64,000 nucleotides of DNA, taken from the NCBI RefSeq assembly GCF_900098925.1, contig NZ_LT622359.1, positions 783,887 to 847,886 on the forward strand. Reading direction: 5' to 3'. Made by a program: the position numbers and the translations under genes. Position 1 is the first letter of the stretch; each line of letters begins with the position of its first letter. Of the stretch, positions 1 through 7,949 are shown one piece after another. The DNA comes from Bacillus massiliglaciei (GTDB lineage: Bacteria > Bacillota > Bacilli > Bacillales > DSM-1321). Under the pieces are notes generated by a model. It was not told where the DNA came from and ran no database searches. It saw only the letters and a program-made list of their open reading frames with translations.

Positions 1-421
1 GTATTTCACTCCTAGCCAAACGGTCAAACCGGCGGACAATAGTAGAAGACGAAGAACCGTAGGTTTCTCCCGTTTCTTTAAAGGTCTTTCCTTTAATCGC
101 CCGTATGCCCACGGCCTGATTCCATTCAATAGATGTACGCTGGTAACGCTGTACGAACGGGTTTTGTTCCGAAAAACGCTTCCCGCATGCACAGACATAC
201 CGTCTGCGTTTGTAGAATAAATCCGTCTTCCTCTCAAACCACTTTAAGTGCTTAACCTTTTGGATCCGATAGTCGTGAACACGGGAGGTGGGAGCTCCGC
301 AGTCAGGGCACTGCTGGAGGCTGCGTTCCATCTCCACATATACCCTCATCGTTTCCTCCACCTGCTCTACTTTTAAAATGGTAACCCCTTTTAAACCGGG
401 AATATTCATGGTAAAATTCAT
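1..421 (-). CDS. ISL3-family transposase, N-terminal part (cut by window edge)
   Basis: The translation from the ATG at 421 begins MNFTMNIPGLKGV. It carries paired zinc-finger cysteines (CPDCG near residue 34 and CACGKRF near residue 75), followed by a helix-turn-helix region ending in SSSSTIVRRFDRLA. This is the usual zinc-finger plus HTH head of ISL3-type transposases. The DDE catalytic domain would lie beyond position 1, so only about 140 of roughly 400 residues are visible. The second in-frame ATG (409) is a possible alternative start. Whether the full element is intact cannot be judged here. Confidence 0.85.
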   Translation of the reverse strand, partial: MNFTMNIPGLKGVTILKVEQVEETMRVYVEMERSLQQCPDCGAPTSRVHDYRIQKVKHLKWFERKTDLFYKRRRYVCACGKRFSEQNPFVQRYQRTSIEWNQAVGIRAIKGKTFKETGETYGSSSSTIVRRFDRLARSEI

Positions 422-541
422 ATGCACGCAACTCCATTCTCTACTTGTTTCTAGTCAACTCAAGTATAAATGAATTGGATGTTTGCGTGCATTTTTTATG
501 CAAACAAATTGTATGGATACCCCAACAAATAGTATAGAGCC
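420..541. repeat. Probable outer end of the ISL3-type element
   Basis: Reading inward from 541 on the minus strand, the sequence starts GGCTCTATACTATTTGTTGG. This resembles the GG(C/T)TCTT-type terminal inverted repeats of ISL3 elements, and it lies just upstream of the transposase start. The other end is outside the window, so the repeat and target duplication cannot be confirmed. A weak hairpin (CCTAAAT...ATTTAGG, 558-592) follows outside. Confidence 0.5.
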
Positions 542-629
542 TAAAAAAGAAACACCCCTAAATCGTTAGAATGAATGTCTAACCATTTAGGAGCCGTTCA
601 GAGATCTATGCAGTCCTTTTGACTGGTCC

Positions 630-887
630 TTATTCAGTTAGGCTGATTCTGTGTCTTGTATAGTAAGTTCCGTATCTATAGAATATGGTGATTTCTGCTG
701 TAGAGTGCTGTAAGCAGAATATATAGGTGGATGTAGTGGGCAATGAATTTTTTTTAAAGGAAAAAGCAAGCTGCACCGCGGTTTCTTCTAAATTTGTCTC
801 CAACTCCTGCTTTTTAATAATGACTGGCTTCCCTTGAGCATTAAACTCGGACTCTTTTAGGGTTTTAAAAGAATCTATACATTCCAA
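630..887 (-). CDS. Unrecognised small ORF, possibly a gene fragment
   Basis: An 85-residue frame starts at ATG 887 with no convincing ribosome site. The same frame stays open upstream towards 960 without a start codon, which suggests the 3' end of a lost gene rather than a complete one. It lies between a transposon end and the terminator of the DUF2294 gene. No family is recognised, and the composition (charged N-terminal half, aromatic C-terminal half) gives no function. Confidence 0.25.
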   Translation of the reverse strand: MECIDSFKTLKESEFNAQGKPVIIKKQELETNLEETAVQLAFSFKKNSLPTTSTYIFCLQHSTAEITIFYRYGTYYTRHRISLTE

Positions 888-967
888 GAGCTTTTGTTCT
901 GCGGGCGTACAATTTTTAAAAATAAGGAAACACTTCCAATCCTGTTTTATCGGGAAAAAACCATAAA

Positions 968-1010
968 AAAAGTCAGAAAAGGAGCAGGATCACTTCCTTT
1001 TCTGACTTAT
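968..1010 (-). terminator. Intrinsic terminator of the DUF2294 gene
   Basis: A near-perfect 12-bp stem (AGTCAGAAAAGG paired with CCTTTTCTGACT) is followed on the minus strand by seven T residues. It lies about 75 bp downstream of the stop at 1086. Confidence 0.8.
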
Positions 1011-1085
1011 GTCCGGTTCTATGCCCATCCATTGCTATCAGAATGAAATAAATTATGACTATCATACTACCCGCAGTATATTAAG

Positions 1086-1787
1086 TCAAGTCCTTGGGGG
1101 ACGAAGAATCAGGCAGATATAGCTTTTGTCTTTCCTAAAATCCCAATCAACAAATACATCTTCAATACAGGAATGCAAGTATTCGTTCAATTGAGGTATT
1201 TTTTGTATGAGCAATCTCTTCTCGAGCTTCCGCTTGGCAAGTCTTAAAGGTTCCTCATAGCCTTGTTCAATTAGTTCTTTTTCGATGTTTACAAGAATCC
1301 CTTCACGGCGTATAAGCAGCTGGCGCTTATTAAGAAAAAAGGAGGCAATGTCAGCAGGAGGCTTTTCCGATTCTTTACTTGCTTCTATGATTTCTGTATG
1401 AACCCCTTGCTTGTTTTTATACAGCTGATCAGAAAGAAGGCCTTTTTCAGAAAGATTGGAAAGAATAATAATGAAGATTCCCGATTGGTTCTTCAGATCC
1501 CAGTCATAATAAAACTCTTTCACATGTTCTGAGATGTTCTGTTCAATATAGGAAGAGGATTCTTTAATGATAGACTGCATAAGCAAATCCCTTGTTTTAT
1601 GTACATAGCTTTCCTGCTGATTATTCAATAAAGACTTTTCGACAGGGGACAAAAAATTGGTTATGTAGACAGTGATAAAAGGATGGGAAAAAGTACATAT
1701 CACATTGCCTGGGCCCCTGCCAAAGTTTTCACGAAGAAGGCGACCGATATACCCTCCAATATCTTTCTCTTCTATTATTTTTTCCAT
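1086..1787 (-). CDS. DUF2294 (MpsC-like) protein with two tandem domains
   Basis: The 233-residue protein appears to hold two copies of a DUF2294-like unit, at roughly residues 5-110 and 135-230. Each has an NFLSP-or-similar segment, a long charged helix and a VxxxxYDWD/FVDWDF-type strand near its end. DUF2294 is also called MpsC and is linked to membrane-potential generation and bicarbonate supply in staphylococci, where single-domain proteins are usual. No signal peptide or membrane segment is visible, so it is probably cytoplasmic. A GGAGGTAG-type site precedes ATG 1787. The gene stands alone and ends at a strong terminator. The family call is fairly firm, the function is not. Confidence 0.65.
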   Translation of the reverse strand: MEKIIEEKDIGGYIGRLLRENFGRGPGNVICTFSHPFITVYITNFLSPVEKSLLNNQQESYVHKTRDLLMQSIIKESSSYIEQNISEHVKEFYYDWDLKNQSGIFIIILSNLSEKGLLSDQLYKNKQGVHTEIIEASKESEKPPADIASFFLNKRQLLIRREGILVNIEKELIEQGYEEPLRLAKRKLEKRLLIQKIPQLNEYLHSCIEDVFVDWDFRKDKSYICLILRPPRT

Positions 1788-1887
1788 AAACTACCTCCGG
1801 GTGCGATTTCTTAATACATTCCCATAGTTCTAAATTTTAAAACCTTGCTGGAATTCAGAGAGGCGGATCAACAGGGGATGAGTGCTC

Positions 1888-2013
1888 ATGCAGGTTGAAT
1901 ATGATACATTAGAAGATATAATGATTGAAAAAAAAAGCATGGAGGAAGACCTCTTTCGATGTATGCAGCTGATTGAAGGGAGTACGGTTGTATTTGAACA
2001 TCCATATAGATAG
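1888..2013 (+). CDS. Small protein (41 aa) overlapping the SNF2 helicase start
   Basis: ATG 1888 follows an AGGGGATGAG ribosome site and opens a 41-codon acidic frame (MQVEYDTLEDIMIEKKS...). Its 3' end overlaps the first codons of the helicase gene by 26 bp in another frame. This layout suggests translational coupling, since the ribosome site of the helicase lies inside this frame. No family is recognised. It may be a real small protein or a leader peptide. Confidence 0.5.
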   Translation: MQVEYDTLEDIMIEKKSMEEDLFRCMQLIEGSTVVFEHPYR

Positions 2014-5000
2014 GAAAACAATAAAAGACATGTGCGGCTTGGCCGCTTTGAAAAGAGGGGACGCCTATTTTCGGGCTGGACAGGTCACATTGAAGGACGT
2101 TTCACAGGAACAATGTGTGTTTTCTGTTCAGGGAACAGAAGAGTTTACTGTTCTGATTGAGCCCGGTGGACAGGAAGGGTTTTCCGCTGAATGCAGCTGT
2201 CCTCAGCTGATGTCATTCTCTAAAAGCTGTCAGCATATTGCTGCAGCGCTTCTTTATCTGGAAGAATGGAGAAAAAGGAGAGATGAATCTGATGAGGAAA
2301 ACCTTGCAGAAGGTTTCATAGAGTTATTTAAGAACCACCCAGCCCGCCCAAGTGCTGCACAGATGCACTTTGAAGACAGAGAAACGATTCAGGCAGCCTT
2401 TATATGCAAACCTGTTTTAACGGAGCATAGCCGTCCAATGCTGGGGATTTCCTTAGAGATTGCATCTTCTCCGATCAGGAAGATTCACTCTTTTCTCCAG
2501 GATCTTGAGAAGGGACAGCCGATTAAGGTTTCCGAACGATTTACCTTTGATCCAAGTGTTCATTGCTTTCAAAGAGAATCAGATGATGTTATGAAACAAT
2601 TATGCCGGGCAGCAAAGGATGAACGGCTTTATCAAACGGGTTATCAAGACGCTTCCGCCTTATCAAGGGAAGATATCCTAATCATTCCGCCCACAGCTTG
2701 GGAGGAAATGGCTCTGCTGCTCCCCAAAGTCCAATCTGTGAAATTTAATCATGATAGCGTCAGGTATGAAGGCATTAAATTTACAGATAAACGGCTTCCG
2801 CTTCATTTCTGGTTCGAAGAAAATGGGCAGAGCAGATATCAATTAAGGATAACTGGAATACGTAATGTCTTCGTACTGGATGCCTATCATTCCGTTTTTT
2901 ATGAAGGCGAGATGTTCCGTCTAACTAGCGATGACTGCCGGAGACTTTCAGAGTTACAGCACATGCTAAAAACAACAGGGACGGACCGTATACCTGTATC
3001 TTCTGATCAAGTCACACTATTTCTTGATAAAGTCGTCCCTGGATTGCGGAAATTGGGTGATGTTAGGATTTCGGAAAAGGTGAATAATCGCTTTCATCAT
3101 ACTCCTTTGGAAGCCAAGCTATTTTTAGATCGCGTGCACAACCGTCTGTTGGCGGGACTTGAATTTCATTATGGACATCTTGTTATTAATCCCCTGGATC
3201 GGACATCAGAGGTTCCTTTGCTGTTAAGAGAAGAAGAGAAGGAAAAAGCCATATTGGAATTGATGGAGGAGAGCTCTTTTGCTCAGACAGACGGAGGCTA
3301 CGTTCTTCAAAACGAGGAACTGGAGTATGAGTTTTTATATCACCTTGTCCCTAAGCTTCAAAAACTGCTTCAAGTTCATGCGACTTTGGCTGTCAGGAAC
3401 CGTATATTCAGAAAAAATGCCAGGCCGAAGATCAGGGTAAAGGTGAATAAGGAGAGAACGAACTGGCTGGAATTTACTTTTGAAATGAAAGGCATTCCTG
3501 ATGAGGAGATTAAAGAAATCCTTTTGGCCATGGAGGAAAAGAGAAAGTATTACCGTTTAAAGAATGGCTCTCTCTTTTCCTTGGAAACTCGGGAATTGGA
3601 TGAAATCAACCGCTTTCTGAAGGAACTGCCGGTTCAGGATGATGATCTTGAAAATAGTTGGCACGTTCCGCTTATTGCAGGCATTCCGCTTTTGGGGGCC
3701 GTGCAGGATCCGAACACATTCGCCATGGAAGAATCCTTTCGTGCACTGCTGGATAAATTGCACCATCCTGAACGGCTGGAATATCAGATTCCGGATGCAA
3801 TCTCTCCTTTATTGCGGCATTATCAGGCAACTGGATATAAGTGGATGAAAATGCTGTCAGAATGTGGATTTGGAGGTATTTTGGCAGATGAAATGGGACT
3901 TGGAAAGACGCTTCAAAGCATCGCCTTCGTGACCTCCGAGCTTTCAGAAATCAGGGAAGCGAAACAGCCGGTGCTGATTGTCTGCCCTTCTTCTCTGACA
4001 TATAACTGGTTTAATGAAATCATCAAATTTTCACCTGAAATCAAAGCAGAAGTAATTGATGGCGAAAAAAAAGAGCGGGAAGAGAAGATAGCGGAGATGA
4101 GCGAACTGGATGCCGTGATTATCTCTTATCCTTTATTAAGAAAAGACATTGATTTAATGAAGAAAAATCAGTATCATGCTGTTTTCTTGGACGAAGCCCA
4201 AGCCTTCAAAAATCCAGCCACACAGACAGCTAAGGCTGTGAAAAAGATTCAGGCGGGTTCTCGTTTTGCTTTGACTGGCACCCCTATTGAAAATTCATTG
4301 GAGGAGCTATGGTCTATTTTTTATGTTGTCTTTCCTGAACTTTTTAAGGGATTGAAGGAATTCAGCCATCTTTCAAAGAAACAGGTGGCAAGGCGGGTTC
4401 GGCCATTTATGCTGAGAAGAGTGAAGCAGGATGTCCTTTCTGAGCTTCCTTCCAAAAAGGAGATTACGGCCTTCTCTGATCTGCTGCCAGAACAAAAGAG
4501 GTTATATACTGCTTATCTGGCGAAGCTGCGTCATGATACCCTTAAGCATTTGGATAAGGATACATTACGGAAAAATCGAATTAGAATTTTGGCTGGATTG
4601 ACAAGACTGAGGCAAATTTGCTGCCATCCTGTCCTTTTTATTGACCAATATGAGGGGCAGTCCGCTAAATTTCAGCAGCTGAAGCAATTGATTGGAGAAT
4701 CCATGGCATCGGGGAGAAGAGTCTTGATTTTTTCTCAATTCACTTCCATGCTGAAACTTATAGGCAATACCTTATCGAGGGAAAGGATTCCTTACTTTTA
4801 TCTGGATGGGCAGACTCCTTCTGAAGAAAGAGTGGATCTCAGTAATCGATTTAATGGCGGAGAACGGGAGGTTTTCCTGATCTCCTTAAAGGCGGGCGGT
4901 ACAGGGCTTAATATGACAGGAGCCGATACGGTGATTTTCTATGATAATTGGTGGAATCCTGCTATTGAGGAACAGGCAGCAGGACGGGCTCATCGGTTCG

Positions 5001-5173
5001 GTCAAAAAAAAGAAGTGCAAGTCATCAAGCTCATCGCACGCGGTACGATTGAAGAAAAAATGAGCGAGCTCCAGGAAAAGAAAAGAGATTTAATTAAAGA
5101 AGTAATCGACCAAGATGATAAGGAACTATTGAAGCTTACAGATGATGATATACGGGATTTGCTGCAATTATAG
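1988..5173 (+). CDS. SNF2-family helicase with N-terminal SWIM zinc finger
   Basis: This protein of about 1061 residues has a SWIM zinc finger (C-S-C at 69-71, C-x-H at 81-83), a long SNF2-associated region, and a C-terminal SNF2 motor. Visible motor motifs are Walker A DEMGLGKT near 635, DEAQ near 734, the LTGTPIEN motif, and AGRAHRFGQ near 1000. Such proteins are ATP-driven DNA translocases, and the family is common in Bacillaceae (YwqA-like). The start is unusual: TTG 1988 is chosen because GAAGGGA lies 7-8 nt upstream. TTG 1973 and 1994 are alternatives. Its exact DNA transaction is unknown. Confidence 0.9.
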   Translation: MYLNIHIDRKTIKDMCGLAALKRGDAYFRAGQVTLKDVSQEQCVFSVQGTEEFTVLIEPGGQEGFSAECSCPQLMSFSKSCQHIAAALLYLEEWRKRRDESDEENLAEGFIELFKNHPARPSAAQMHFEDRETIQAAFICKPVLTEHSRPMLGISLEIASSPIRKIHSFLQDLEKGQPIKVSERFTFDPSVHCFQRESDDVMKQLCRAAKDERLYQTGYQDASALSREDILIIPPTAWEEMALLLPKVQSVKFNHDSVRYEGIKFTDKRLPLHFWFEENGQSRYQLRITGIRNVFVLDAYHSVFYEGEMFRLTSDDCRRLSELQHMLKTTGTDRIPVSSDQVTLFLDKVVPGLRKLGDVRISEKVNNRFHHTPLEAKLFLDRVHNRLLAGLEFHYGHLVINPLDRTSEVPLLLREEEKEKAILELMEESSFAQTDGGYVLQNEELEYEFLYHLVPKLQKLLQVHATLAVRNRIFRKNARPKIRVKVNKERTNWLEFTFEMKGIPDEEIKEILLAMEEKRKYYRLKNGSLFSLETRELDEINRFLKELPVQDDDLENSWHVPLIAGIPLLGAVQDPNTFAMEESFRALLDKLHHPERLEYQIPDAISPLLRHYQATGYKWMKMLSECGFGGILADEMGLGKTLQSIAFVTSELSEIREAKQPVLIVCPSSLTYNWFNEIIKFSPEIKAEVIDGEKKEREEKIAEMSELDAVIISYPLLRKDIDLMKKNQYHAVFLDEAQAFKNPATQTAKAVKKIQAGSRFALTGTPIENSLEELWSIFYVVFPELFKGLKEFSHLSKKQVARRVRPFMLRRVKQDVLSELPSKKEITAFSDLLPEQKRLYTAYLAKLRHDTLKHLDKDTLRKNRIRILAGLTRLRQICCHPVLFIDQYEGQSAKFQQLKQLIGESMASGRRVLIFSQFTSMLKLIGNTLSRERIPYFYLDGQTPSEERVDLSNRFNGGEREVFLISLKAGGTGLNMTGADTVIFYDNWWNPAIEEQAAGRAHRFGQKKEVQVIKLIARGTIEEKMSELQEKKRDLIKEVIDQDDKELLKLTDDDIRDLLQL

Positions 5174-5218
5174 AAAAAACCGTATTCTGTATGACTATGG
5201 ATGAAGGAGTATAAGAAT

Positions 5219-5539
5219 ATGGCAATTGTCCTTTTTTTAGCCGCAGGATTAGCAGAAATCGGCGGGGGATATTTGATCTGGCAGACGCTGAGAGAAGGGA
5301 AACCGTTCTATCTGTCGGTGCTTGGAGGTCTTTTCTTATGTTTATATGGAATAATTGCCACCTTCCAATCTTTTTCTTCTTTTGGCCGCGTTTATGCCGC
5401 GTATGGAGGAATCTTTATTATTCTTTCTCTCTTATGGGGCTGGGGCGTGGATCGGAAAACACCTGATGTTTATGACTGGGCTGGGGCACTTATCTGCTTG
5501 GGCGGTGTTTCTCTCATGTTATGGGGGCCGAGAAACTAA
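5219..5539 (+). CDS. YnfA-family (UPF0060) small membrane protein
   Basis: The 106-residue protein has four hydrophobic segments and family-typical stretches ([15 protein letters not shown] near the N-terminus, RVYAAYGG in the middle, [15 protein letters not shown] at the end). The fold resembles small multidrug resistance transporters, but the substrate is unknown. ATG 5219 is preferred over the in-frame ATG 5201, because AAGGAG at 5203-5208 is correctly spaced for 5219 and would lie inside the longer reading. It follows the helicase by 45 bp and may be co-transcribed. Confidence 0.85.
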   Translation: MAIVLFLAAGLAEIGGGYLIWQTLREGKPFYLSVLGGLFLCLYGIIATFQSFSSFGRVYAAYGGIFIILSLLWGWGVDRKTPDVYDWAGALICLGGVSLMLWGPRN

Positions 5540-5622
5540 AAAGAAAGCATGATGGACAACAATGCCGGAAAAACAGGAGAAATCGGCGGGATTTTTGTAA
5601 ATATAGGATCAGGGCGGGGGAA

Positions 5623-6474
5623 ATGAAAGTGCCTATGACTGAAAAGCAGTTGGCGGAAGTAAAGAAACTGCAGAATATTTGTGAGCAAGAAGAGCTGACA
5701 TTGAAACTCAATTGGGAAACCCTCAGAACAAGAGGACATATGAAAAATGATTTTTTTCATTATGAAGAGGATTGTCTGGTTGGATTTCTCGGTATGTATC
5801 ATTTTGGCAGCCGTCTGGAAATATGCGGGATGGTTCATCCGGAATATAGGAGAAAGGGGATTTTTACACACCTGATGCATGAGGGGATTGCAGAAGCAGA
5901 GAAGAGGGGCTATCAAAGTATCCTGCTTAATACTCCTGCTTCTTCTGATGCTGCCCGGCAATTTTTACGGCAGTTCAGCTGTGAATTTCTCGTGGCAGAA
6001 CATCGGATGAAATGGAAAAAAACAGATGTGATACCTGATCCAGCTGTGTTTTTACGGGAAATGGAACCAACTGATGAGGAGCTGAATATCCAATTAGATA
6101 TTCTCTGCTTTGGTTTTTCTGAAAGAGATGCGAGAAATTATAACAAGCGTCTGAGAAATGAACAGAGCTTACAGGGATATATGATTGTAGCCGAGGGAAA
6201 AGCGGCCGGGAAGGTCTGGATTGATCGGAAAAAGAAAGAAGCCTGGATTTATGGTTTCTCGGTTCTGCCGTCATGCCAAGGGAAAGGGATTGGAAGGAAA
6301 GCCCTCCGAGCCATTCTTCATGCCCATCAAGATGAGGAGTATGATCTATTTCTCGAAGTAGAAGCCACCAATGCACATGCACTGACCCTGTATGAATCGT
6401 GCGGATTCGAGGCCTATGAGCAGCAGGATTATTATAGATATATCCCCAATTCGGAACAAGGAAAGAAGGGGTAG
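5623..6474 (+). CDS. GNAT-family acetyltransferase with two GNAT domains
   Basis: About 283 residues form two GNAT folds. The first holds the acetyl-CoA signature near VHPEYRRKGIFTHLM (around residues 80-95). The second holds VLPSCQGKGIGRKAL (around 215-230) and a C-terminal ATNAHALTLYESCGF motif. GNAT enzymes move acetyl groups from acetyl-CoA to amines, and the substrate here cannot be predicted. ATG 5623 is close to the GCGGGGG site, and ATG 5635 is an equally possible start. An IS element has inserted just 3' of the gene, apparently inside its terminator hairpin. Confidence 0.8.
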   Translation: MKVPMTEKQLAEVKKLQNICEQEELTLKLNWETLRTRGHMKNDFFHYEEDCLVGFLGMYHFGSRLEICGMVHPEYRRKGIFTHLMHEGIAEAEKRGYQSILLNTPASSDAARQFLRQFSCEFLVAEHRMKWKKTDVIPDPAVFLREMEPTDEELNIQLDILCFGFSERDARNYNKRLRNEQSLQGYMIVAEGKAAGKVWIDRKKKEAWIYGFSVLPSCQGKGIGRKALRAILHAHQDEEYDLFLEVEATNAHALTLYESCGFEAYEQQDYYRYIPNSEQGKKG

Positions 6475-6535
6475 CTGATAAGAAAAAAAGACGCCTCCTA
6501 TGAAGTGAACCCAAAAAGTTAGACACTTTATTTAG

Positions 6536-7390
6536 TTAGGCAACCTTGAGGGCATGAACTCGGTAATCAACCGGGCTCATGCCTTTTAATTTCGTTTTAA
6601 TACGTTGGTGATTGTAATAATGGATATACTCCTCTAGTTCTTGTTTGAAATGCTCCATGCTGTCGAACTCTTGTAAATAAAGTAATTCAGATTTTAGTAG
6701 CCCAAAGAAATTTTCTATAACGGCGTTATCGAGACAATTTCCCTTTCGGGACATACTTTGTGTAATGCCATGTGTCTTCAAGGATTGGGAATAGGATTTC
6801 ATTTGATAATGCCAACCTTGATCTGAATGGAGAATGGGTGTATCTCCTGATTCTAAATGCTTGATGGCTTGGTCCAACATCTTGTGGACTAACGAATAGG
6901 TAGGACGTGACTCTATTTGGTAGGCGATGATTTCTCCATTAAATAAATCAAGGATGGGAGATAGGTGCAATTTTTCACCATATAAATGGAATTCCGTCAC
7001 GTCCGTCACCCATTTTTCATGAGGCTTGGTGGCCTTAAAATCCCTTTGGAGTAGATTAGGCGCAACCTTTCCCACCTTGCCTTTGTAAGAACGATATTTC
7101 TTCATCCTTACCATACATTTTAACCCCAGCTTATTCATTAACCGAAGCACTGTTTTATGGTTCACCTTAATCCCCCGATTACGCAATTCTAAAGTAATTC
7201 GTCGATATCCATACCTTCCTCTATGTGAATGAAAGATTTCTTCAATGACAGGCTTGATCTCTGCGTATTTATCCTGACGCCGAAAGGCGTTTATCCAATA
7301 ATAATAAGTGCTCCTTGCGATATTTGCGACAGATAGAAGTAGCTTTAAGTTACATTCTGCCCTTAGTTCGTGTACTATTTTCGCTTTTTC
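6536..7390 (-). CDS. IS150-like transposase OrfB (DDE integrase domain)
   Basis: The frame continues without its own start from the end of orfA, in the -1 frame, through KWVTDVTEF (first Asp), ILHSDQGWHYQ (second Asp) and AVIENFFGLLKSEL (Glu), ending in KGMSPVDYRVHALKVA. This is the rve catalytic core of IS3-family transposases. Production normally needs a -1 ribosomal frameshift from orfA at the A-rich site near 7384-7390. The first internal ATG is at 7186 and would miss the N-terminal part. The catalytic residues look intact, but the orfA of this copy is broken. Confidence 0.8.
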   Translation of the reverse strand, partial: EKAKIVHELRAECNLKLLLSVANIARSTYYYWINAFRRQDKYAEIKPVIEEIFHSHRGRYGYRRITLELRNRGIKVNHKTVLRLMNKLGLKCMVRMKKYRSYKGKVGKVAPNLLQRDFKATKPHEKWVTDVTEFHLYGEKLHLSPILDLFNGEIIAYQIESRPTYSLVHKMLDQAIKHLESGDTPILHSDQGWHYQMKSYSQSLKTHGITQSMSRKGNCLDNAVIENFFGLLKSELLYLQEFDSMEHFKQELEEYIHYYNHQRIKTKLKGMSPVDYRVHALKVA

Positions 7391-7880
7391 TTGCGTGCTA
7401 ATTCCTCTTTTTCCTGAACTAAGGCTCTCAACTTTTTTAAATAGGCATTCTCCACACGTAACCGTTCATTTTCTGCCTTTAAAGCCTCTAACGACCCTTC
7501 TTCAAATGGTTTCTTATTTTCTTTCCCCATAGATGGACGCCCCTTTTTCTTTGTTATAAGGGCGTCTACTCCTCCTGCTTCATATTGGCTTCGCCACTGA
7601 CTGATGGTAGAAGGAGAAGAAATATTGAATAACGCAGCGGTTTCACGGATTGACGTCCCTTGTTCATTCATATATTCAAGTACTTTCAGTTTATCTTCTG
7701 CCGTATAAGTTGTATAGCGTTTTCAAATGCACGCACTCCATGATGATTATACTGATGAATCCAATTAAGTAATACTGATGGGTGAACACCAATGGACTTA
7801 GCTATAGTTTTTTGTCCCTCTATTCCTCCTAAATACCTCTGTACAGCTTGTGTTTTCTGTCGTGCTGTAAATTTAGCCAT
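7375..7880 (-). pseudogene. IS150-like OrfA, frameshifted
   Basis: The first 64 codons from ATG 7880 encode a helix-turn-helix (TIAKSIGVHPSVLLNWI), then run out of frame and stop at 7686. The second half resumes in another frame as TTYTAEDKLKVLEYMNEQG, followed by a second HTH and a leucine-rich coiled coil. One base appears to be missing near 7718, where GCTATACAACT would read through as GCTTATACAACT. The element is therefore probably unable to make its own transposase. A sequencing error at this spot would look the same. Confidence 0.75.
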
Positions 7881-7949
7881 ATAAAAAACTGCACCTCCAA
7901 TTGTTAGATGTGTCTAACAATTGGAGGTGCAGTTCACTAAGAGGGCGTC

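Larger units (their letters stand above)
6506..7936 (-). mobile_element. IS3-family element, IS150-like
   Basis: The element is bounded by TGAAC...GTTAGACAC at the left (6506-6526) and the related inverted GTGTCTAACAATTGG...GTTCA at the right (7911-7936). It carries overlapping orfA and orfB in the layout of the IS150 group. The flanks GACGCCTCCT (6490-6499) and AGAGGGCGTC (7941-7950) are nearly complementary, so it appears to sit in the loop of a former terminator. No clear target duplication was found. Confidence 0.8.

Noticed and set aside
5536..6526. Long minus-strand frames of 141 and 183 codons opposite the GNAT gene
   Set aside because: They mirror the codons of a clear two-domain acetyltransferase on the plus strand and have no ribosome sites.
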